Of a stretch of DNA of 5,500 nt, positions 1 through 5,439 are shown piece by piece. The stretch comes from Chloroflexaceae bacterium (lineage in GTDB: Bacteria; Chloroflexota; Chloroflexia; Chloroflexales; Chloroflexaceae). The stretch covers positions 1 through 5,500 of the forward strand of contig JAOACN010000683.1 of the NCBI GenBank assembly GCA_026417815.1, written 5' to 3'. The translations under genes and the position numbers were made by a program. How positions within the stretch are numbered: the first letter of the stretch is position 1; each line of letters opens with the position of its first letter. A model generated the notes under the pieces. The model did no database searches and was not told where the DNA came from. It saw nothing but the letters and a program-made list of their open reading frames with translations.

Positions 1-22
1 GTCAGATGTGTATAAGAGACAG
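1..22 (+). other. Nextera/Tn5 adapter remnant (left end), not genomic
   Basis: Positions 4-22 read AGATGTGTATAAGAGACAG, the 19-bp Tn5 mosaic end used in Nextera tagmentation libraries. The three preceding bases GTC match the 3' end of the Illumina Read 1 transposon adapter and not the Read 2 version, which ends in CGG. This is library sequence left on the contig and should be trimmed. It is not a natural transposon end: no transposase gene or Tn5 outer sequence is present. Confidence 0.98.
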
Positions 23-187
23 ACCTCGGACCCCTCACGGTTTGCACGAGGTCCGCAGCGGGTATTTCGTCCTGAGCCACGCTCGCTCGTGACGGAGGTC
101 GGGAACCGCGCTTAAGACAACGTGTCCAGGGTCTGGCCGATGCCCACACCACAGCATTGCCAGACCTCATACCATGTGGGAGGAACT
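23..187 (+). promoter_or_regulatory. Leader region of the LuxR-type gene
   Basis: This stretch between the adapter and the first gene holds no ORF I would call coding. It contains overlapping inverted repeats near its start (ACCTCG 23-28 with CGAGGT 47-52, or CGGACC 27-32 with GGTCCG 50-55) and the strong hairpin at 129-167 listed separately. The Shine-Dalgarno GGGAGG at 178-183 lies 4 nt before the ATG at 188. No convincing -35/-10 pair was found. Any promoter may lie here or beyond the contig end. Confidence 0.5.
129..167 (+). promoter_or_regulatory. 13-bp hairpin abutting the LuxR-gene ribosome binding site
   Basis: GGTCTGGC (130-137) pairs perfectly with GCCAGACC (159-166). After one bulged C (138), GATGC (139-143) continues the stem with GCATT (154-158), including one G-U pair. 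The loop is 144-153, CCACACCACA. Position 129 with 167 adds a possible outer G-U pair. The loop holds two CCACA copies (144-148, 149-153), each complementary to TGTGG at 175-179, which overlaps the first two G of the Shine-Dalgarno GGGAGG (178-183). A loop-to-leader pseudoknot covering the ribosome site is therefore possible. There is no T-tract, so it is not a classical terminator. The pairing is visible in the sequence; a regulatory function is inferred. A DNA operator is the alternative. Confidence 0.6.
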
Positions 188-616
188 ATGTCCCTGCATA
201 TAGCCCAGACGGCCGTGCTCGACGGTGAGACGAGCTCCACCGGATGCAGCGAGATAGAGGGATTGTTCCAGCGACTGGTGCAACTGGTGGAGCGCTCGGA
301 GGCAGGTGACAAGACGCAGGTAGTGAAACTTACGCCCGAGTGTAATGGGGAGGTCGTCTGCCGGTTGGAGCTAGGGGGCGCTCAGTATCTGATTTTCCGG
401 GTGCAGCCCCAGGAGACTGACCCGGTGAACCTCAGCCCGCGCGAGTTGGCAATCGCCCGGCTCATCGCCAAGGGGCTGCCCAACAAGACCATCGGGACGA
501 TCCTGGAGATCAGTCCCTGGACGGTGGCAACCTACCTGCGGCGTATCTTTGTGAAGCTTGAGGTGACGACTCGCGCTGCTATGATCGCCAAGCTGGCAGA
601 TCGACACATGCTCTGA
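188..616 (+). CDS. Small LuxR/GerE-type helix-turn-helix regulator
   Basis: Encodes 142 residues. Residues 82-138 form a LuxR-type DNA-binding domain: the LSPRELAIARLIAKGLPNKT segment (scaffold helix and start of the HTH), then ISPWTV leading into the recognition helix TVATYLRRIF, then KLEVTTRAAM. The roughly 80-residue N-terminal part has a predicted amphipathic helix (about 22-38) and a strand-like stretch (about 45-72). It contains neither a receiver domain with a phospho-Asp nor a recognisable autoinducer domain. It is expected to act in the cytoplasm as a DNA-binding transcription regulator; targets are unknown. The ATG at 188 was chosen because GGGAGG precedes it by 4 nt. An in-frame GTG at 122 would add 22 residues but would translate through the hairpin at 129-167. 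By eye its GC is lower than that of the downstream genes. Family is secure; specific role is unknown. Confidence 0.85.
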   Translation: MSLHIAQTAVLDGETSSTGCSEIEGLFQRLVQLVERSEAGDKTQVVKLTPECNGEVVCRLELGGAQYLIFRVQPQETDPVNLSPRELAIARLIAKGLPNKTIGTILEISPWTVATYLRRIFVKLEVTTRAAMIAKLADRHML

Positions 617-856
617 GGAGTCTGTGAACGTTCGCTACAGCGGGTGGCGCCTACCTCAGTTGGCCGCGCACGGCGCCCCCGGGAGTGAGCCCTCCCTGAG
701 CCGTTAAGATCTTGCCCGGAGGAGGGTTGTCGCGCAGTGCCACCGTCGGCGCGCCCTGGGCCTGAACCGCACGCGGCGCGTTCGTGGCGAATACCATGCT
801 CGCGATCATCAACACCGTTATCAGCCATCCCCATCACCGGATCATCGAGTGTACCT

Positions 857-887
857 CCTGCGGGGGCTGCGGGGGCCGCAGGCCCCC
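857..887. other. Two mutually exclusive GC-rich hairpins
   Basis: CCTGCGG (857-863) can pair with CCGCAGG (876-882). Alternatively GGGGGCC (871-877) pairs with GGCCCCC (881-887) around a GCA loop. The two 7-bp stems share bases and cannot form together. Neither is followed by a T-run on either strand, so an intrinsic terminator is not supported. In this GC-rich context a chance origin is possible. Confidence 0.4.
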
Positions 888-903
888 TCCGAACCTCCTC
901 CCA

Positions 904-1016
904 GCGGAAGCCGCGGCAAGTGACAAAGTAGAGCTAATGAGCCGGGGCCAGCGTCGTGCAAAGCCGGCCTGCGCCGGCTCTATGGCATTTCTCGAAAAGA
1001 TTGGCGGAAGCCGCGG
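904..1016. repeat. 13-bp exact direct repeat, 100 bp apart
   Basis: GCGGAAGCCGCGG occurs at 904-916 and again at 1004-1016, start to start exactly 100 bp. Each copy contains the mini-hairpin GCGG-AAG-CCGC. Flanking bases are not conserved between the copies. It may be a paired protein-binding or structural element in the gene-free region, or coincidence in GC-rich DNA. Confidence 0.45.
962..979 (-). terminator. Possible weak terminator of the receiver gene
   Basis: Read on the minus strand this is AGCCGGC, loop GCAG, GCCGGCT, followed by TT then G: a perfect 7-bp GC-rich stem with a very short T-run. It lies about 143 nt past the receiver-gene stop in that gene's direction. The T-tract is too short for a confident intrinsic terminator. 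Confidence 0.28.
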
Positions 1017-1122
1017 GCTACAGATGCGAAGTCCACCGTTCGGGAGAGCCTTCGTCCCGGCTCAGGCCAGGGCTCACGGTGAAGCCTTCGCGGGCTATAC
1101 CGGATGCAATTCTTCATCTTCA

Positions 1123-1521
1123 TCAAGCGGCGCGTCCTAACGGGTGTGGCGCACCCTGCTGCGTCGCCAGGATGGCGTCGCGGATGGCGCTGAACGGGAT
1201 CCCCTTCTCCAGCACAGCGTGCACACCGATGCGCTCGGCCTCTGCGCGCAGATTCGCGTCGACGGCGCCGCTGAGCAGGATCACGGCCGGTGGTCTGGGA
1301 TCGGCGAGCAGCAGCCGCGCGGCCGCCAGTCCGTCCAGCACCGGCATCTGGTAGTCCATCAGCACGACATCCGGCTGGTCGCGGCGGGCCAGGGTGACGG
1401 CGGCGCTGCCATCGCCCGCCTCACCAATCACCGCAATTTCCGGCGTATCGAGTATGATCCGCATGAACCGTCGCAGGACGGAATTATCGTCAACCAGAAT
1501 CAGACGCACGATCGAGTTCAT
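1123..1521 (-). CDS. Stand-alone CheY-like response regulator receiver
   Basis: Encodes 132 residues that are essentially one receiver domain. Visible active-site residues: acidic pair D11-D12 (ILVDDN), phospho-acceptor D56 (VLMDYQMP), switch Ser S84 (LLSG) and Lys K106 (VLEKG). All the residues needed for phosphotransfer from a histidine kinase are present. There is no DNA-binding, enzymatic or other output domain. It is therefore a single-domain cytoplasmic regulator acting through protein contacts or phosphorelay. The start at 1521 was chosen because GGAGG (1531-1527 on this strand) precedes it by 5 nt; an in-frame ATG eight codons upstream lacks such a site and would start before it. It is divergent from the ferritin-VIT gene, with a 104-bp gap. 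No cognate kinase is in the window, so the partner is unknown. Confidence 0.92.
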   Translation of the reverse strand: MNSIVRLILVDDNSVLRRFMRIILDTPEIAVIGEAGDGSAAVTLARRDQPDVVLMDYQMPVLDGLAAARLLLADPRPPAVILLSGAVDANLRAEAERIGVHAVLEKGIPFSAIRDAILATQQGAPHPLGRAA

Positions 1522-1625
1522 CTCAGCCTCCAGGTGTGGAACCATAGCGCTTGAGAAGCAGGATAGTCGCGCCGGCTAAAGCGGAGATGAACGTGAGCTA
1601 ATGCCAGGCGAAAGAGTGCCGACCC
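1522..1625. promoter_or_regulatory. Divergent intergenic region between receiver and ferritin-VIT genes
   Basis: These 104 bp must hold the start signals of the minus-strand receiver gene and probably those of the plus-strand ferritin-VIT gene. The receiver ribosome site is at 1527-1531. For the plus strand the best candidate is TTGAGA (1551-1556) with GCTAAA (1575-1580), an 18-bp spacer and a poor -10. GCTAA occurs at 1575-1579 and 1597-1601, 22 bp apart, about two helical turns. No Fur-like or clear DtxR/IdeR-like operator is seen. Promoter positions are tentative. Confidence 0.4.
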
Positions 1626-2750
1626 ATGTCCGATACGACCGCCCGCTACCGCGCCAACTGGCAGGATGAGATCGAGAGCGCCGCGCTCTACGCCACCCTG
1701 GCCGAGATCGAGCGCAACCCACAACTTGCCACTGTCTACCGGCGTCTCGCCGCCGTCGAGGCGGAGCATGCCCGCTTCTGGGAGCAGCAACTCACGGCCG
1801 CTGGCGCCCCCATTCCGCCGCGGCGCCTCGGCTGGCGCACTCGTGCCTTGATCTGGCTCGCCCGGCGTTTCGGGCCGGCCTTCGTCCTACCCACGATCAG
1901 CGGCCTGGAGCAAAGGGATAGCCTCGACTACACGGCCCAGCCCGAGTCGCGCGCGACGACGATGCCCGCCCAGGAAGGCTCGCACGCCCGCGTGCTCCAG
2001 ACAATTCTGGCCAGAACGCCCCGGGGTCTGGAGGGCCCGGCCCTGGCCCAGCTCGAGGGCCGCCACCGGGCCAGCAGTGGCAACGCCCTGCGCGCGGCCG
2101 TTCTCGGCGCCAGCGATGGGCTACTCTCGAACTTTAGCCTGGTCATGGGCGTCGCTGGCGCGAACACCAGCGGCCAGGCCGTCCTGGTGGCCGGCGTGGC
2201 CGGGCTACTGGCCGGGGCCTTCTCGATGGCCCTGGGGGAGTGGATCTCGGTGCAGAGCTCCCGCGAGCTGTACGAGCGCCAGATCGCGATCGAGCGCGAG
2301 GAACTGGAGCAGAACCCGGCCGAGGAGCAGGAGGAACTGGCACTGATCTACCAGGCCAAAGGGCTGCCGGAGGAGCAGGCCCGCGCCCTGGCCGCCCGGC
2401 TCATCGCCGACCGGGCGATCGCGCTCGACACCCTCGCCCGCGAGGAACTGGGGGTGGATCCGGAGGAGCTCGGCGGCTCAGCCTGGGAGGCCGGGTTCTC
2501 GTCGTTCTTCCTCTTCGCCGTCGGCGCGCTGGTCCCGGTGCTGCCCTTCCTCTTCACCAGCGGTCTGCCTGCCGTTGCCCTGAGCGTCGTCCTGAGCGCG
2601 CTGGGGCTGTTCGGAATCGGGGCGGCGATTACGCTGCTGACCGGGCGCAGTGTCTGGTATTCCGGCATGCGCCAGGTGCTGGTGGGCCTCGCGGCGGCGG
2701 CAATCACCTTCGGGATTGGCCGCCTGATCGGGGTCTCGCTCGGAGGGTGA
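1626..2750 (+). CDS. Ferritin-like/VIT1 (CCC1) fusion, MbfA-like iron transporter
   Basis: Encodes 374 residues in two modules. Residues about 10-130 are a rubrerythrin-like four-helix domain with di-iron ligand motifs: E15 with Y22 seven residues later, E45-x-x-H48 (VEAEHARF), and a second E117-x-x-H120 (QEGSHARVL); E95 is a candidate fourth ligand. Residues about 145-374 are a VIT1/CCC1 membrane domain, starting at GNALRAAVLGASDGLLSN and carrying the conserved GEWISV (204-209). About five membrane helices are predicted: 155-178, 183-205, 291-312, 314-340 and 349-371. A Glu-rich cytoplasmic segment (212-250) separates helices 2 and 3. In the named relative MbfA, the ferritin-like part senses or oxidises Fe2+ and the VIT part moves it out of the cytosol, protecting against iron and peroxide stress; the same role is inferred here. 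The ribosome site is weak (AAAGAG near 1611-1615). The next Met is residue 113, so the start is firm. Confidence 0.94.
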   Translation: MSDTTARYRANWQDEIESAALYATLAEIERNPQLATVYRRLAAVEAEHARFWEQQLTAAGAPIPPRRLGWRTRALIWLARRFGPAFVLPTISGLEQRDSLDYTAQPESRATTMPAQEGSHARVLQTILARTPRGLEGPALAQLEGRHRASSGNALRAAVLGASDGLLSNFSLVMGVAGANTSGQAVLVAGVAGLLAGAFSMALGEWISVQSSRELYERQIAIEREELEQNPAEEQEELALIYQAKGLPEEQARALAARLIADRAIALDTLAREELGVDPEELGGSAWEAGFSSFFLFAVGALVPVLPFLFTSGLPAVALSVVLSALGLFGIGAAITLLTGRSVWYSGMRQVLVGLAAAAITFGIGRLIGVSLGG

Positions 2751-2988
2751 CAGGTCGCGGATGCCCATGCGGCGGAAGCGCGCCGCCTTCGACCATTTCG
2801 GATTGTGGATGCGGGGGAGGTTGGAAGGGGGACCGCTCCGCGAGCAGCGCCTGCCGTACGGTACCGGCTTTAGCTCCTGCTTAGACTGGCCTCATCTGGA
2901 CTTCATCCGCAGGCGGTTTACTGGAAACAACCGCCTGTCGCCCAGGCGCGGCTCGCGGCAGCAGCATGATTCGGAAAGGGCGCCAGGT
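2751..2988 (+). promoter_or_regulatory. Gap between ferritin-VIT and tatA-like genes
   Basis: The 238 bp hold no recognisable gene. An ORF opens at 2761 in frame with the tatA-like gene but looks non-coding. GCGGCG (2769-2774) and CGCCGC (2781-2786) form a 6-bp hairpin 18 nt after the VIT stop, without a T-run, so only a weak terminator candidate. A stronger pair of alternative hairpins lies at 2910-2948. GGAAAGG (2973-2979) is the likely ribosome site for the ATG at 2989. No good -35/-10 pair was found, so co-transcription with the VIT gene is possible. Confidence 0.45.
2910..2948 (+). promoter_or_regulatory. Alternative hairpins in the tatA-like leader
   Basis: CAGGCGGTT (2910-2918) pairs perfectly with AACCGCCTG (2929-2937), a 9-bp stem with a 10-nt loop. 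The right arm also contains CGCCTG (2932-2937), which can instead pair with CAGGCG (2943-2948) around a 5-nt loop. The two stems compete for 2932-2937, the geometry of a simple RNA switch or attenuator, although no T-run follows. The 9-bp inverted repeat could equally be a DNA operator. It sits about 40 bp before the tatA-like start. Confidence 0.5.
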
Positions 2989-3141
2989 ATGGGCGAAATC
3001 GGCCTCCCCGCGCTATTGATTGTTCTGGCGCTGGTCCTGGTACTCCTCGGTCCTGGCCGGCTGGCCGGCGCCGGCAGGGCGCTGGGCCGGCGCATCCACG
3101 GTTTCCGCGCGTCCGTGCGCGACGGTTCGCCCGACGAGTGA
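2989..3141 (+). CDS. tatA: Very short TatA/TatE-like twin-arginine translocase subunit
   Basis: Encodes 50 residues in TatA order: short N-terminus (MGEIGLP), one membrane helix (about 7-20), a Gly-Pro hinge (LGPGRL, 20-25), a basic amphipathic helix (RALGRRIHGFRASV, 30-43, with F39 in the family position) and an acidic tail (DGSPDE). TatA oligomers form the pore for folded Tat substrates together with TatC; no tatC is in the window. The start at 2989 was chosen because TatA begins just before its membrane helix and GGAAAGG (2973-2979) precedes it by 9 nt; the in-frame ATG at 2761 would add 76 unrelated residues. Oddities: it is shorter than typical TatA proteins, and the polar residue usual near position 8 (E or Q) is Ala. 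It may be an auxiliary TatE-like copy or a TatA-like membrane peptide with another role. Confidence 0.78.
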   Translation: MGEIGLPALLIVLALVLVLLGPGRLAGAGRALGRRIHGFRASVRDGSPDE

Positions 3142-3173
3142 TCGCCCGGCAAGCGTGAGGTCCAGGACCATGC

Positions 3174-3404
3174 TTGTGGGAACGAGCCAGGCAGTTGCTG
3201 GAGCCATCGCGCCGGGTCGAACTGCGTCTGCTCCGCGCCCTGGAGCGCGAGCCGGGCCGCTTCGTGCCCGTCTCCACCCTGCGCTGCCTCTGCGCGGATG
3301 AAAACCTGCCCCCCTCCCAGATCGACCCGCATCTGCGCGACCTCGCGACGCGCCTTGATCAGCGCGGCGTGGCCCGCCTCGACCGGGGCGCGGGGTCAAG
3401 CTAG
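3174..3404 (+). CDS. Probable orphan winged-helix protein (OmpR/PhoB output-domain-like)
   Basis: Encodes 76 residues from a TTG start. The pattern resembles the DNA-binding half of OmpR/PhoB regulators: first helix VELRLLRALEREPGR (15-29), turn FVPVSTLRCLC (30-40), a recognition-like helix SQIDPHLRDLATRL (48-61) and a wing-like GVARLDRGAG (65-74), parallel to the family's RGVGY ending but stopping before the last strand. There is no receiver domain and no upstream reading frame for one: an in-frame TGA lies at 3156-3158. AGGA (3164-3167) precedes the TTG by 6 nt. It begins 32 nt after the tatA-like stop and could be in the same transcript. It may be a small DNA-binding protein, a remnant of a two-component regulator, or a chance ORF in GC-rich DNA. 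I favour a real gene on the strength of the pattern, without a homology search. Confidence 0.5.
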   Translation: MWERARQLLEPSRRVELRLLRALEREPGRFVPVSTLRCLCADENLPPSQIDPHLRDLATRLDQRGVARLDRGAGSS

Positions 3405-3588
3405 CGCCTCACGTAGCGCCGGGGCGACCGGGCGGCCTGGGGGAAGACGTGATGAGGTGAAGGCGAACGTATCGGGGCAGCGGGCGATTGGCGCCCTATG
3501 CCCGCGCTTGCGCCCGGGGAGCGTGGCGGCGACGATGGCTTGTGACGCTCATACTTGCTTGCGCGCCCTGTGAAGGAGGGGCGACCTG
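3405..3588 (+). promoter_or_regulatory. Leader region of kimA
   Basis: These 184 bp upstream of the K+ transporter contain no convincing gene. Inverted repeats: TCACGT (3409-3414) with ACGTGA (3447-3452), and GGGCG (3482-3486) with CGCCC (3492-3496). A strong Shine-Dalgarno AAGGAGG (3573-3579) lies 9 nt before the ATG. The ydaO/yuaA c-di-AMP riboswitch that controls kimA in Bacillus was looked for; its conserved blocks, such as GGGGTGAATCC, are not visible. No clear -35/-10 pair was found. Confidence 0.45.
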
Positions 3589-5439
3589 ATGGCTCTATCT
3601 CTCAAACGCTGGCTGATCGGCAGGCCGATCGCCACCGAGCGCCAGCACCACGAACGCATTAACAACCTTACCGCCCTGGCCGTGTTCTCGTCGGACGCCC
3701 TGTCGTCGGTCGCCTACGCCAGTGAGGCCATTCTGGCGGTGTTGCTGGCCGGCGGCGCCGCGGCGCTCGGGCTGGGACTGCCCATCGCGGGGGCCATTGC
3801 CCTGCTGCTGCTGGTCGTCGGCGCCTCGTACCGCCAGACCATCCACGCCTATCCCAACGGCGGCGGCGCCTACGTGGTCGCCCGCGAGAACCTGGGGCAG
3901 CTAGCGGGCCTGGTCGCCGCCGCGGCCCTGTTGATTGACTACGTCCTCACCGTTGCCGTCTCGATCTCGGCCGGGGTGGCCGCGATCACCTCGCTCGCCG
4001 GGAACTGGGGGGCGCCCTGGCTCGCCCACTACGCCGTCGAACTGGCCCTGGTCTGCATCCTGCTGGTCAGCCTGGCCAACCTGCGCGGCGTCAAAGAGAG
4101 CGGCACGCTCTTCGCGGCGCCGACCTATCTCTTTGTCATAAGCATTCTGGCCATGATTGCCTGGGGGGTGATCGGCACACTGCTCGGCCACGTGCAGCCG
4201 GTCGTCCAGCCGGTGGCGCCCGAACCGCAGGGAGGGGCCGCTATCGGGCTCTGGCTGGTGCTCCGCGCCTTTGCCGCCGGTTGCACCGCCCTGACCGGCG
4301 TCGAGGCAATCTCCAACGGCATTCCCGCCTTCAAGCGGCCCGAGTCGCGAAACGCCGCCACGACCCTGAGCTGGATGGTCGGCATCCTGGCCACGATGTT
4401 CCTCGGCATCACCTGGCTGGCCAACCGGCTCCATGCCATCCCTAACGACCTGACCCACGAGACCGTGGTCTCGCAGATCGCCCGAAGCGTCTTCGGCGTT
4501 GGCCCGATGTACACGCTGATCCAGGTCGCCACGGCGCTGATCCTGATACTGGCCGCCAACACCGCCTATGCCGACTTCCCTCGCCTGGCCTCGCTGCTGG
4601 CCAGGGATCGCTTTCTGCCGCGGCAGTTCGCCTCGCGCGGCGACCGGCTGGTCTTCTCTAACGGCATTCTGGTGCTGTCGGCAGTGGCAGCCGGGCTGGT
4701 GATCTTCTTCCGGGCCAACGAAATCGCCATGCTCCCGCTCTACGCAATCGGCGTGTTTCTCTCGTTCACACTCTCACAGACCGGTATGGTGCGCCACCAT
4801 CTGCGCCTGCGCGAGCCGGGGTGGCGCTTCGGCCTGGGCATCAACGGGCTGGGCGCGTTCCTCACCGGCGTGGTGCTGGCCGTCCTGGCGGTGACGAAGT
4901 TCGCCCATGGCGCATGGGCGGTGCTCCTCCTCATCCCGCTGTTGGTGGTGGCGTTCGGACACATTGGCGCCCACTATGCCAGCGTCGCCAGGCAACTCTC
5001 CCTCACCACGGCCGTCAAGCCCCGGCCCGTGCGCCGGCTCACGGCCGTGGTACTCGTCAGTGGGTTGCACAAGGCAACCCTGCCGGCCCTGATGTTGGCC
5101 CGGGCCCTGGCCGGCGACAATGTTATGGCCGCGACGGTCGATCTGGATCGTGAGCAGACAGAGAAGATCCGCGCCCGCTGGAAGGAGTGGGGCTGCGACG
5201 TGCCCCTGGTGGTGATCGACTCGCCCTACCGCTCGCTGATCGTGCCGTTGCTGGCCTTTATTGACCAGATCGACAGCCACTACAGCGACGACGAACTGCT
5301 CATCATTCTGCCCGAGCTGGTGCCGGCCCACTGGTGGGAGCTGTTCCTGCATAACCAGACCGGGTTCATACTGCGCACCGCGCTGATGTTTCGCAAGGGG
5401 AAGACCGTAATCAGCGTGCCGTACCGGCTCGAGGCATGA
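3589..5439 (+). CDS. kimA: KimA-type high-affinity potassium uptake protein (KUP/APC superfamily)
   Basis: Encodes 616 residues, close to the 607 of Bacillus subtilis KimA (YdaO), and resembles it along the whole length as I recall that sequence. Shared blocks include SSDALSSVAYASE (34-46), YPNGGGAYVVARENLG (88-103), LIDYVLTVAVSISAG (115-129), ALTGVEAISNGIPAFK (234-249), LAANTAYADFP (321-331), LPLYAIGVF (382-390) and LSQTGM (395-400). The K+-site residues of KimA map to D36, Y43, D117, T121, S125, T236, E239 and Y385, all present. About 12 membrane helices span 25-465. A soluble C-terminal domain (about 475-616) corresponds to the cytoplasmic dimerising domain of KimA. Expected role: proton-coupled K+ import across the cytoplasmic membrane. 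In Firmicutes c-di-AMP inhibits the protein; that is not shown here. The start is supported by AAGGAGG 9 nt upstream. No frameshift or truncation is seen. Confidence 0.96.
   Translation: MALSLKRWLIGRPIATERQHHERINNLTALAVFSSDALSSVAYASEAILAVLLAGGAAALGLGLPIAGAIALLLLVVGASYRQTIHAYPNGGGAYVVARENLGQLAGLVAAAALLIDYVLTVAVSISAGVAAITSLAGNWGAPWLAHYAVELALVCILLVSLANLRGVKESGTLFAAPTYLFVISILAMIAWGVIGTLLGHVQPVVQPVAPEPQGGAAIGLWLVLRAFAAGCTALTGVEAISNGIPAFKRPESRNAATTLSWMVGILATMFLGITWLANRLHAIPNDLTHETVVSQIARSVFGVGPMYTLIQVATALILILAANTAYADFPRLASLLARDRFLPRQFASRGDRLVFSNGILVLSAVAAGLVIFFRANEIAMLPLYAIGVFLSFTLSQTGMVRHHLRLREPGWRFGLGINGLGAFLTGVVLAVLAVTKFAHGAWAVLLLIPLLVVAFGHIGAHYASVARQLSLTTAVKPRPVRRLTAVVLVSGLHKATLPALMLARALAGDNVMAATVDLDREQTEKIRARWKEWGCDVPLVVIDSPYRSLIVPLLAFIDQIDSHYSDDELLIILPELVPAHWWELFLHNQTGFILRTALMFRKGKTVISVPYRLEA

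Larger units (their letters stand above)
617..1122. other. About 500 bp without a defensible gene, rich in inverted repeats
   Basis: This separates the LuxR-type gene from the convergent receiver gene. Overlapping ORFs occur on both strands, but none has a family signature, a good ribosome site or a hydrophobic pattern, as expected by chance at this GC. Visible structure: GGGAG 681-685 with CTCCC 692-696; CCCTCC 690-695 with GGAGGG 721-726; alternative hairpins at 857-887; the hairpin at 962-979; and the exact 13-bp direct repeat at 904-916 and 1004-1016. Transcription of both flanking genes should end here. No tRNA, rRNA or known riboswitch motif was recognised. Confidence 0.55.

Noticed and set aside
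122..187. GTG start at 122 for the LuxR-type gene, adding 22 residues
   Set aside because: The extension translates through the hairpin at 129-167, and the ATG at 188 has GGGAGG 4 nt upstream.
871..887. Intrinsic terminator made by the GGGGGCC/GGCCCCC hairpin
   Set aside because: No T-run follows on either strand.
784..1140. 118-residue plus-strand ORF (GTG start) in the gap, with a Cys/Gly-rich and Arg/Pro-rich segment
   Set aside because: No family pattern or good ribosome site, it runs into the convergent receiver gene, and several similar frames overlap it. A small real peptide cannot be fully excluded.
1551..1580. Sigma-70 promoter TTGAGA / GCTAAA for the ferritin-VIT gene
   Set aside because: The -10 matches only half the consensus and the spacer is 18; mentioned in the intergenic entry but not called as a promoter.
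2240..2884. 214-residue Arg/Gly-rich plus-strand ORF overlapping the VIT domain
   Set aside because: Out-of-frame shadow of the ferritin-VIT gene, with composition typical of frame-shifted GC-rich coding DNA.
2761..2988. N-terminal extension of the tatA-like protein from the ATG at 2761
   Set aside because: TatA proteins start directly before the membrane helix; the 76 extra residues are basic, low in structure and unrelated to the family.
3405..3588. ydaO/yuaA c-di-AMP riboswitch before kimA
   Set aside because: Some GA- and GG-rich bits (for example near 3438-3466) are reminiscent, but the conserved blocks are absent by eye.
4774..5352. 192-residue minus-strand ORF within kimA
   Set aside because: Antisense shadow with no family pattern; kimA is conserved throughout this region.
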